DNA of 64,000 nucleotides, taken from contig CM050454.1 in the NCBI GenBank assembly GCA_027563935.2, positions 27,091,501 to 27,155,500 on the forward strand, given 5' to 3'. The stretch is from Costus lasius (taxonomy: Eukaryota > Streptophyta > Magnoliopsida > Zingiberales > Costaceae). The notes under the pieces are model-generated. The model was not told the origin of the DNA, searched no databases, and worked only from the letters and a program-made list of their open reading frames with translations. This document shows, piece after piece, positions 24,888 through 35,600 of the stretch (position 1 is its first letter; each line of letters opens with the position of its first letter). Both the position numbers and the translations under genes were made by a program.

Positions 24888-27800
24888 CTAAAGCTCAGCA
24901 TTCATATCATCAAAAAGATAAGCATAAAACTTCCTCATATCAGCTTCAGTCTCCCAAGTCGCCTCTTCAACCGACTGATTTCCCCAGATAACCTTTACCA
25001 AAGGTATAGACTTATTCCTCAGAACCTTATCCTTTCTATCAACAATCCGGAGAGGTCTTTCTTCAAAGGTCAAATCACTCTGAATCTGAAGAGGTTCCAA
25101 CTCCAATACATGAGATGGATCAGGATGATATTTTCTCAAAGCAGAAACATGGAACACATTATGCACATGATCCATAGCAGGAGGTAATGCTAACCTGTAA
25201 GCCACTGGACCAACTCTCTCAATAATGTCAAAAGGGCCTACAAACCTAGGGCTCAACTTGCCCTTTTTGCCAAACCTCATAACACCCTTAGTAGGTGACA
25301 CCTTTAAGAAAACATGATCCCCTACCATAAACTCCAAGGGACGACGACGGTCATCAGCATAACTCTTCTGTCTATCCCGAGAAATCTTCAGTTTATTCTG
25401 TATCTCTCTGACCTTATCAGTAGTCTCCTGAACTGCATCAGATCTCAAAATCATTCTGTCACCAGTTTCCTCCCAACACAAGGGAGTCCTACACCTTCTC
25501 CCATACAAAGCCTCATATGGAGCCATCTGAATACTAGAGTGGAAGCTATTATTATAAGTGAACTCTATCAAAGATAGATCCCGGTTCCACTCAGAACTCC
25601 AATCAACCACATAAGCTCTCAACAGGTCTTCTAGAGTCTGTATAGTACGCTCCGTCTGGCCATCAGACTGCAGATGATATGCTGTACTAAAACTCAACTT
25701 AGTACCCAAACCCTCCTGTAAGCTCTTCCAAAACCTGGACAGAAACCGAGAGTCCCTATCAGACACAATATCAACAGGCACTCCATGCAGCCTGACTATC
25801 TCATCAATGTACAATCTAGCCAGTCTCTCTAAAGGATAAGTCATCTTGATCGGAAGAAAATGGGCTGATTTAGTGAGTCTATCAACAATCACCAAAATGG
25901 CATCATGACCCAATCTGGTTCTGGGCAAACCCCACACAAAGTCCATACTGATGCATTCCCACTTCCACTCAGGAATAGGAAGGGGCTGCAACAAACCACC
26001 AGGCTTCTGGTGTTCAGCCTTTACCGTCTGACAGGTTAAACACCTAGAGGCAAAATCAAATACTTCTTTCTTCATACCCGGCCACCAAAAACTCTTCTTG
26101 AGGTCTTGATACATCTTAGTTACACCAGGATGTAGAGAATATTTGGAGTTATGGCTGTCCTCCAATATTTCTTTCCTCAAGCTCGGTTCCTCAGGGACAC
26201 ACACCCTTCCACGGAACCGAAGAACACCATCATCAGACAAGCTAAAATCCTGAACTGCGCCCGCAACCAAACTATCCCTGATCTGAACTAATTTCGGATC
26301 CACTGACTGCTGATCTCTGATTTTCTGCAACAAAGCAGACTGTACTCTGAGGAAAGCCACATAACCCGACTGAACTCTAGGAGAAACACCGATCCCGAGA
26401 TCGCTGAACTCCTGTAGTAACTGCCACTCACTGACCCGTAGTGCCGCTACTGAAGTTACTGGATGTCTGCTCAGTGCATCAGCCACTACATTGGCCTTTC
26501 CAGCCTGATACTGAATAGAGAAGTCATAGTCTTTGATCAACTCCATCCATCTTCTTTGTCTCATGTTCAACTCCTTCTGAGTGAAGATGTACTTGAGACT
26601 CTGGTGATCAGTGAACAGATCAAACTCTTGACCCAACAAATAGTGACGCCATATCTTCAGAGCAAAGACTACGGCCGCCAACTCTAAGTCATGAGTAGGG
26701 TAGTTCAACTCATACTCTTTCAGTTGTCTCGAAGCATAGGCCACCATAGAACCCTTCTGCATCAAGACACAACCCAACCCTTTGCCCGAAGCATCTGTAT
26801 AGACAGTAAACCTTTCCCCATCACTAGGAATAATGAGGATCGGTGTACTAGTCAACCTCCTCTTCAGTTCCTGAAAGCTCTCTTCACACTTGTCATCCCA
26901 ATTAAACTTGGCCTCCTTTCTGGTCAATTTAGTTAAAGGACCCGCCAGCTTGGAGAATCCCTCAACAAACCTCCAGTAGTAACCTGCTAAACCTAGGAAA
27001 CTTCTGATCTCAGTAGCACTAGTCGGTCTTCCCCAATTGAGGATGGCTTGCACTTTAACCAGATCCACAGACACCCCCTGACCAGAAATCACATGCCCAA
27101 GGAAGCTGATCTTTTCTAGCCAAAACTCACACTTACTGGCCTTGGCATATAATCGGTTCTTCCTCAGGATCTCCAGCACTCTGCGCAAGTCACTGACATG
27201 ATCCGAAGTAGTCCGTGAGTATACCAAGATATCATCTATGAAGACTACCACACATGAATCAAGTAATTCATGAAATACCCTGTTCATCAAATCCATGAAG
27301 ACAGCAGGTGCATTCGTCAGTCCAAAAGGCATAACTAGAAATTCAAAATGCCCATACCTGGTCCTGAAAGCAGTCTTAAATATATCCTCATCCTTGACCC
27401 TAAGCTGGTAATACCCTGATCTCAGGTCAATTTTAGAGAACACTGTCGCTCCCTGTAATTGATCAAATAAATCATCAATTCTGGGGAGAGGATACTTATT
27501 CTTGATAGTCACTTGGTTCAGTTGCCTGTAGTCTATACACATCCTCAGGGTTCCATCTTTCTTCTTTACAAACAGCACTGGTGCTCCCCAGGGAGAAGCA
27601 CTAGGCCGGATATAACCTTTTTCTAGCAATTCCTCCAGTTGCCTCTTAAGCTCGGCCAACTCTAAGGTAGCCATGCGGTAAGGAGCTCTGGAGATAGGTG
27701 CAGTACCTGGCACCAACTCAATGCCAAACTCTACCTCTCGAATTGGTGGCAAGCCTGAAAATTCTTCAGAGAACACATCAGGAAACTCTTTCACCACCGC

Positions 27801-27970
27801 CATCTGAGTCAAATCAGGAGTAGAATCATCCTGCACCTTAACATGCGCAAGATAACCCTTGCACCCACTAGCAAGTAACTTCCTGGCCTGCAGGAAAGAT
27901 ATCACATGCGGTCCTTGGTCTGACACTAGACCTCTCACAAAAATCCTATTCCCATCTAGCAGATTCAAGG
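24888..27970 (-). CDS. int3: uninterrupted gypsy chromovirus pol, 5' truncated
   Basis: About 1026 codons with no stop or frameshift. Reading leftward: the end of the protease region ([17 protein letters not shown]); reverse transcriptase with [17 protein letters not shown] and FIDDILVYS; RNase H with [13 protein letters not shown]; integrase with an HHCC finger ([11 protein letters not shown]...[11 protein letters not shown]), catalytic D (SMDFVWGLP), D (VSDRDSRF) and E (SDGQTERT); a GPF module; and a chromodomain-type end ([14 protein letters not shown]). Gag, the zinc knuckles and the protease active site are missing because the 5' side is joined at 27970 to LTR E. The apparent first residues MCVTFPT come from E. 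It encodes replication enzymes in principle but has no normal promoter or start. Confidence 0.88.
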
Positions 27971-28749
27971 TAGGGAACGTCACACACAATCAACGAGACA
28001 GATGCTAGGGAATAATAGCTTACAATAATCCGATACGAGAAATTTCGGCAGCATGTCCCCAGTAAAATTAAGGAAATTCCTGTACATGCTTCATAAACAC
28101 ACACAGAAAACATCATATTTCGAATCAAAATCCTCAGACATTATCACATCATCAAATTACCACGGTAATCGAACAGAATTCACCGAAAACAGGCTTAAGC
28201 CCTCGGTTTAACAGTCGTATCAAAACAAATGCCAACCCGGCAACAATATCACAGTAATCAGAAAGAAATAGCCACATCCGGCTAACATGTCCATGAATCA
28301 AAAATCATAAAAAGTTTGACCACATCCGGCCCTCAAGATATCACAGGCTCGCAGGCCCCAAAATATCAAGTCAGAAAATAACACATCCGCTAGGCTGTAG
28401 GCTCCTGCCCTGCATCTGAAAATATAGTGGAATGAGCTACACAGCTCAGTGAGTAGATAGTCTCGTTCGACCATCCACTAATATACAAGCAAAAATAGAT
28501 GCAGATATCTTTTCAAAACTTTTAACGGAAGATGTCAAGTATGATACATAATAAAACCGAAACCATAAATCACAATCATTATCAGAAAACAATACGCCCA
28601 CAATCCCAGGCAACAAGATCACAAAACAGCCTATCCGGCTAACAGACTAAGACTCACACAACTATTGTCCAGTGATTTCAGAATTGACCCCGTGGGTCCA
28701 ACCCGGCCCTCGTCAGGGCACTGAGAGTAACCTGCAGCACATATCGGTG

Positions 28750-28940
28750 AGGTGTAGATTCAAGAGGTGGCCCCCGCCAGGTCACGACGTGGCACTTTGC
28801 TCTACGACACTCAACCACACCCCCTTACCGGGAACACAAACAGGTGAGGTGTAGATTCAAGAGGTGGCCCCCGCCAGGTCACGACGTGGCACTTTGCTCT
28901 ACGACACTCAACCATACCCCCTTACCGGGAACACAAAACC
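28750..28940. repeat. Tandem duplication of about 95 bp in LTR E
   Basis: Two nearly identical copies containing TCAAGAGGTGGCCCCCGCC and GTGGCACTTTGCTCTACGAC, with a third partial relative near 28980-29025. The module corresponds to the hairpin repeats in the gypsy LTR of C. Confidence 0.85.
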
Positions 28941-29104
28941 CCCACAACTGGGAAACAAGAACAGAACAGGAGGTGAATGAATTCAAGAGGTGGCCCCCGT
29001 CTGACCAAGACGTGGCACTTTGCTTCAAACACCCAACTCTCAAAAGGTTTATCACCTGGACAAAATACCCTTAACACAAACCGGAAACCTGAACCTCTAA
29101 CCTG

Positions 29105-29109
29105 GTCAC
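29105..29109. repeat. Target-site duplication GTCAC of element B3
   Basis: GTCAC at 29105-29109 and at 38256-38260, immediately outside the two LTRs. Confidence 0.95.
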
Positions 29110-30827
29110 TGTTGGGGTATGCCCTTAAGGCTAATGTTTGAGGCCTTGGGATTGTATAAGTATCATGTAATAAACTCTTATGTTTATAAAGGCATGGTTA
29201 TTATTCAGGTTGTTACCTTGTCTGCTGTAATAAGTGTACTTCTGAATAATGTCTCAAAGCTGTTCAGCTAGGCTGACAGGCTCTATGTCCTTAGTCGAGA
29301 TATCTTGGTGAACATGAGACAGCCTTGATATGATTGAGACTAATATGTGTTCTAATCTTATAGGATGCTTCGAGCATGGAATAAGATGTAGACTCATGGG
29401 TACATTGGATGTACTGGACAGACCCTACTAGGATATTCAATTGCTTGTCACAATGTGAATGATCCTTGTAAGCACCAAGTGGCACATGTCCTCTGACTTG
29501 AGATCACTTGTGTTTCTAAATGATGATTGTCATTGTCTTGAGGTAGTTCAATATCATTTGAAACATAATGATTATAGACTATCTTGGATGGTGAGCTTGA
29601 ATCAGGTTAGGGCACTAGTGATAGACATAGGATTGCCGTCTCCTTGTTTAAGGAGTGTGATGTTCTAAAGGGCCCCCCTATATGAGATGATTGAGATAGT
29701 GTATGGCCATACCCAGATGACTATGTTCATCTGATCTAATCATGCTCATCGTATTGGAGTTACAAGCTTGACCCGCTTGTCCAATAAGAACATCCAGTGG
29801 CAAAGGACACATGTATGCCTAGTGAAGTTGATTCACACTTGTGCTGTGGTTTGGGTGAAGTCTTGGAAGACTCTTTCCTTTATATCGGGAGACAGTGATG
29901 TGTTGCTAGATACCCCTCACTGATCGTGATAACGAAAGTTATCGTTACCGACATTTAAAGGAAACCCTCAGGGTCGCACAATTTGATGATATGGCTTACT
30001 TAAGTCAGATCGTGTGGACTGAATTGTTTGGGTTCAGTTTAAAGGGATAGAGGCTCTGATTGTAAGTGAGATCTGGTCTGATCATGTTTGATTGATTGGG
30101 ACTTGAGATCGGTAAGCTTCGATCGAGAGTATTGATGCTAGATCGGTGAGATCTAGAGTATCACGAGATCAACGGTTAGATATTGAACCATTGGTTCAAT
30201 GAGATCTAGACCATGGCTTGGGCTGGTTTAATTTGGTTCTTGAACCAAATTGAAATGGATTGAAGTGGCTTGAACCGGTTCACAAGGGTGAACGCAAGGT
30301 TCAAGGGGTTAGGCGTTTTGGTTCGGTAATGGGCGCATAGCTTCATCTCTTCCATTTATGGAAAGTATTGAAGGCGACTTCACCTTAACGCCAAAGCGTT
30401 TTGAACGCTCGACTTCACTCCTCTCTTCTCAACGTTCATCCTTGGAGGTGAGAGCATTCGGACGAGAAGAGGAGGAAGGTTGCTCTCGCGAAGCTTGATC
30501 TCCAAATCTCCTTCACGCGACAAGGGATACTTTGGAGCCTTGCTAGCACAAGGGACGTTCAAGGTGTAGGCCTTCTTCTTCTTGTGTGCGATTCCTTTGG
30601 AGAAGTTCTCTTTGAACTTTGCTTCCAAGCCGACATCTGATCTATGGCATTGGTATGATCACATTCTTGATCTAATGAAATATTATAGTTGATCATATGA
30701 GCACATAAGCGATTGAATTCTTGAAACCCTAGCAAAATGCATGCGCCCCCTTGTTTAGGGTTTTTCGGCCCCCCCTCTTGAAAGGGGTTTTTAACCGCTT
30801 GCGCTCCCCCTTGAAGGGGACCCTTCA
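29110..30827 (+). repeat. 5' LTR of element B3
   Basis: TGTTGGGGTATGCCC...GGGACCCTTCA, 1718 bp. It carries the motif and hairpin at 29899-29943. Its 3' portion, with CCCCTCTTGAAAGGGG and CTCCCCCTTGAAGGGG, differs from B1 and B2, marking a separate subfamily. Confidence 0.95.
29899..29943 (+). promoter_or_regulatory. Conserved LTR motif plus GNRA-loop hairpin (B3)
   Basis: The motif at 29899-29921 is identical to that in F, followed by GATAAC-GAAA-GTTATC (29928-29943). In B1 the hairpin is GATAAC-GTGA-GTTATC (47778-47793) and in B2 GATGAC-GTGA-GTTATC (49701-49716, with a G-U pair). Both loops fit GNRA. Confidence 0.6.
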
Positions 30828-30829
30828 AT

Positions 30830-30841
30830 TGGTATCAGAGC
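30830..30841 (+). promoter_or_regulatory. Primer-binding site (tRNA-iMet), B3
   Basis: TGGTATCAGAGC, two bases after the LTR. Confidence 0.93.
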
Positions 30842-32629
30842 TAGGATCTTATATGATTCATATGATTGCTATGTATGTTTTGTGATCCATATATGTTTGA
30901 TGCTTAGATCTATGTTTTCTCTTCATGCGATTATACTAGTGGATAGTATGTTCATGTTGCGCATGTATGAGAGTTATGTTGTGTTGGCGCTAGTTGAATG
31001 GCGCATGTATGATGATTGCGCTTCTTTCATGTTGTTGTAGTTGTTTTTCTTAAAAACCCTAAATGACATGCGCGCCTTGCATATTAGATCTAAGCCGCAC
31101 CTACAATAAACCCTTAGATGGGTTGATGGGGTTGAAGTCACCTCTAGATTAGATCCAATAGTCTGATCAGACCATCTGACAGCCTAGATGGATCGACTAG
31201 ATGGCACCTGTGCGCAAGCATGAGGTGGCCATAGGTCGATCGCACCTTAGGCGTGTAGCGAGGTCTGGTTGAGACAACCAGTGAACACACATGAGCTAGG
31301 CCCGGGGTCACACCCGCTTGCCAGAACTCATGAGGGTTGTTCAGCCCTTGGCGCATGCATGGTTGACCATTAGGTCAACACGGGTCAGTTAGGACTCGGT
31401 GCATGCAAGGGCAGAGGATCTGATTAGATGGATGAGTGGATCCCTATCAATGTACCATTGTAAGGTTGTAGGGGCACATAAGGAAATTAAAATTGATGCC
31501 ATGGGGTTTTCAAAAATTTAATTTCATGATTGGATCACATGTTGATTGATGCCATGATGTTTGTTTATTTAATCTTATGTGGGTTGCCCTAATGTGTGCT
31601 GTGCTGGGGCCTGCGTGCCTGGAATTAAACTTGTAAATTAATTTGTGATCTGCGAATCACATTTGTACTTAATTTATAATGTATAATTGACCTGCGAGTC
31701 AAACTTGTCTAGATAGATCAAATTGTATTTGATTAGACAAGAGCACAAAGGCACACATCCAAGAGGGGCTTTCAGCTGGTGGCACACCTGAGGTGCTCTT
31801 GGCGCTAGGGCCCTGGGTTGGACCAGATGAGATGCAAAAGTCCCAAGAAGAGCAAGTGAAGACTTAAGTTTCTTAAGGTCTTACTTAGGCTTTGGGCTTT
31901 TACCACATAAGATGCATGCTTTCTTTTTATTGCTCATATAATTAGAACTGCATGAGTTTATCTTCTGCTATCACCATAGGACTTGCATGATAGTGAAGAA
32001 GATAAAAGACCGTTAAAATCCAAACGCTAACATATCAAGCTCGTAAGCCTTCTGACGCGAAACCTCACTGTTCTGATTATCGTTGGAGCCGTGTTGTACC
32101 CACTCAGTGGGCACGTCCATCTATCTTCAGACGGTGCTGGATTTCACCTGCGTGTTACAGAGAAGGGATTTATCGCTTCTCGTTGCTCAGCATAGCACGT
32201 GGTGGTCCAGGGAGTAGGTCGGGTCAGCTTGACCATGTAGACTACATATGTGGCGCATATGGTAGCACATGGAGGCAGCCATCTGAGGGATCAGAGACTG
32301 TGTTGTACCAACTCAGTTGGCACAGTCTGCTGGATTGCCCAGGTGAAGGGGAATCGCACGGGTTGGCGATTGGCTGGGACAGCCTACCAGAAATTAGTGC
32401 TTGTCATCTCTGTGCATCTTATCTCGCCTGAGCGGGACGCGGAGACCAAGTATGAAATCTGGATCCCATCTCACTAAAAGAGTGTTACTCTTTCGGACTG
32501 TTTTACTGGATTTTACAGTCAGTTAAAATAGTGAGAAAAGGAATCATTCTTAAGTCCTGATTGATTCTTAACATTGATACTGACCTTGCTGTTCTTGCAT
32601 TGTTGTAGATTCCTGCAGCAACGAACACC
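30842..32629 (+). other. Untranslated leader of B3 (about 1.8 kb)
   Basis: There is no gag-related sequence before the ATG at 32630. The short frames at 32183-32477 recur in B1 and B2 but show no domain. The distal third carries three hairpins. A pyrimidine-rich stretch ending TTGTTGTAG at 32608 lies 22 bases before the ATG and resembles a 3' splice acceptor. Confidence 0.75.
32099..32437 (+). promoter_or_regulatory. Triple hairpin in the B3 leader
   Basis: Hairpin 1 is CCCAC-TCA-GTGGG (32099-32111) with outer CGTG/CACG. Hairpin 2 is CCAAC-TCA-GTTGG (32308-32320) with outer GACTGTG (32296-32302) pairing CACAGTC (32321-32327). Hairpin 3 is TCTCGC-CTGA-GCGGGA (32422-32437, one G-U) followed by CGCGGAGACC. 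A TTGTA bulge precedes the first two stems. The same series occurs in B2 (from 51865) and B1 (from about 62680). Confidence 0.65.
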
Positions 32630-35600
32630 ATGAGCTTCAATGTGCGATCCCTACTGGAAAGGGAGAAGTTTGCTGGGCCGAACTTCTCTGACTGGTTCGG
32701 ACACCTTAAGATCGTTCTTAAGGCAGAGAGGAAACTGTATGTCCTCGAGACGGCTGTGCCGCCTCAACCCGCTGCGAACGCCGCAAGGGCGGTTCGCGAT
32801 GCCTATGAAAAGCATGTCAATGATAGCATTGATGTCGCTTGCCTGATGCTAGCGTCTATGACGCCACCGCTCCAGCGTCAGCATGAGGATATGTCGGCTA
32901 TAGAAATTATAGCGAACCTCAAGATGCTATATGCTGCACAGGCGAGGACAGAACGCTATAATCTGACGAAGCTGTTCTTTCAGAGCAAACTGGCTGAAGG
33001 GAGCCCAGTGGGAGCTCACGTGCTCAAGATGATTGGGCACAAGGAGGCTCTGGAGAAACTGGGGCATACCATCAACCAGGAGCTTGCTGTGGATATTATT
33101 CTGCAGTCTCTCCCGCCCTCTTTCGATGCGTTCATCATTAACTTTAATATGAACAAAATCGATTGTACTCCGGCAGAGCTGCTGAATATGCTCTTGACTA
33201 CTGAGGAAACTCTGAAGGGCAAGCCTTCAACCTCTGTCTTAATGGTTCCTTCTAGGAACAAGAAGAAGGGGAAGAAGGGCAAGGCCCCTGTCAAGAATTA
33301 CAGCAAGGCTCTGAAACAGAAGGTAAAGCGGTCGAAGGACAACAGGTGTTTCCACTGTGGCCAGCTGGGTCACTGGAAAAAGGACTGTAAAGCGCTCCAA
33401 GGAGATAAGAGGGGAAGCATCGCTTCTGGCTCAGGTATATATGTGACTGAGGTCATGTTATCTTCTTCTACCATATCATGGGTGTTGGACACTGCATGTG
33501 GAGTTCACATTTGTTCAAATGTACAGGAACTCAAGAGAAGAAGGCAGGTGGGACAGCATGAGGTAGACCTACGCGTTGGAAACGGGGCACGGGTTGCTGC
33601 TGTTGCTGTAGGAGACTATTTCATTTCTTTACCATCTGGCATTGTATTGGAATTAAACAATTGTTATTTTGTACCCAGTATTACTAAGAATATTATCTCT
33701 ATTCCTGCTCTTGTCAGGAAAGGATTTGCCTTTGAATGCAATATTTCAAAGTGTGTTTTATCTTGTGATAATATTGTGTATGCAACTGGTTCAATTAACA
33801 ATGGGTTGTTCATGTTGGACATGGAAAATTCTATACAAAACATTGATAATAAGAAAGCCAAGTATACTGATGACAGCACCTTGCTATGGCATAGTCGTTT
33901 AGGCCATATTAACGAGAAGCGCATTAAGCGGTTGCATGATCATGGACTGCTGGGATCATTCTCCTATGAGGAGATTGATACATGCAAAGCTTGTTTGATG
34001 GGTAAAATGACGAAGTCACCTTTTTCTAATAAAGGTCAAAGGGCTTCAGGTTTACTTGACCTTATACACAGTGATGTGTGTGGGCCATTTAGTAAACATG
34101 CCAGAGGTGGCTATCAGTACTTCATTACCTTTACTGATGATTTCAGTAGGTATGGGTATGTCTATTTGATGAGACATAAGAGTGAATCTTTTGACAAGTT
34201 CAAAGAGTTCAAAAATGAAGTACAGAATCAGCTAGGCCGAAATATCAAGGCACTTCGCTCAGATCGAGGTGGAGAATACTTGAGTCATGCGTTTACTGAC
34301 TATCTAAAGGAGTGTGGGATTATCTCACAGCTCACTCCGCCAGGAACACCGCAATGGAATGGTGTGTCCGAGAGGAGAAATAGAACGTTACTTGATATGG
34401 TTCGTTCTATGATGAGTCAGGCTACTCTTCCATACTCCTTTTGGGGTTTTGCATTGGAAACAGCTGCAAAGGTACTAAACCGAGTGCCATCCAAGGCAGT
34501 TTCAAAGACGCCATATGAGTTATGGTATGGGAAACAGCCGAGCTTGACATTTATCAGGATCTGGGGTTGCGAGGCTTATGTCAAAAAGCTCGCCTCTGGG
34601 AAACTGGAGAGCAGATCTGAGAAATGTATCTTTGTCGGTTACCCTAAGGAAACTAAGGGTTATTATTTCTACGATCCCAAAGAGAACAAAGTTTTTGTTG
34701 CTCGGACGGCCATATTTCTTGAGAAGGAATTTCTTCTGCAAGAGGCCAGTGGGAGAGAAATAAAGCTGGATGAGATTCCAGAGGAAGGACAAAGTAGTCA
34801 AGCACAGTTGGATGTGCCTGAGCCGGTAGATCAGGTTACTACACAACCTGAGGCTCAAATATCACGGGAACCGCGTAGATCGGGAAGAATCCGTCGACAG
34901 CCTGAGCGCTATGATGGAGTCTACATCATTGATAATGATGAATCCCTCACTTATGCGGATGCGGTCAGTGGACCGGAGTCAGCTAGATGGCTTGATGCTA
35001 TGCGAGCCGAGATGGACTCCATGTCAGATAACCAGGTCTGGGATTTGGTTGATCCGCCTCCGGGAGTAATCCCAATAGGCTGTAAATGGATCTTCAAGAA
35101 GAAGATTGACATGGATGGTAACGTAGTTACCTATAAAGGCAGGCTAGTTGCGAAAGGTTTCAAACAAATCTACGGGATAGATTATGATGAAACTTTCTCT
35201 CCTGTAGCCATGTTTAAGTCTATTCGGATTCTTTTCGCAATAGCTGCATATTACGATTATGAGATCTGGCAGATGGATGTGAAAACAGCTTTCCTTAATG
35301 GAAATCTGGATGAGGATGTGTATATGACACAACCGGAAGGTTTCACTGATCCATCAGATCGTCATAAAATATGCAAGTTAAAGAAGTCCATTTATGGACT
35401 GAAACAAGCATCTAGAAGCTGGAACATTCGTTTTGATGAATCAATCTCTGAGTTTGGTTTCATCAAGAACGAAGATGACCCGTGTGTTTATAAGAGGTTT
35501 AGTGGGAGCGTAATTACATTCCTAACCCTCTACGTCGATGATATCTTGATCATTGGAAATGATATTCCTGAAATGCATGCTGTTAAAGCATGGTTAGGAA

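Larger units (their letters stand above)
27971..29109 (-). repeat. LTR E (diverged gypsy LTR), first part
   Basis: It starts TAGGGAACGTCACAC with no PBS or gag between it and pol, so the boundary is a rearrangement. Blocks such as AGCTACACAGC(T/C)CAGTGAGT match LTRs a1-a4 in the same orientation, but the rest is diverged. It contains a duplicated module of about 95 bp near 28750-28935. It is interrupted by B3 at 29110 and resumes at 38261. Confidence 0.75.

Noticed and set aside
29291..29485. 64-codon antisense frame recurring in every B LTR
   Set aside because: No domain, antisense to the element, and changes between copies look unconstrained.
32183..32477. Leader frames conserved in B1, B2 and B3
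   Set aside because: They span the hairpin region; conservation is better explained by RNA structure and recent copying than by protein coding.
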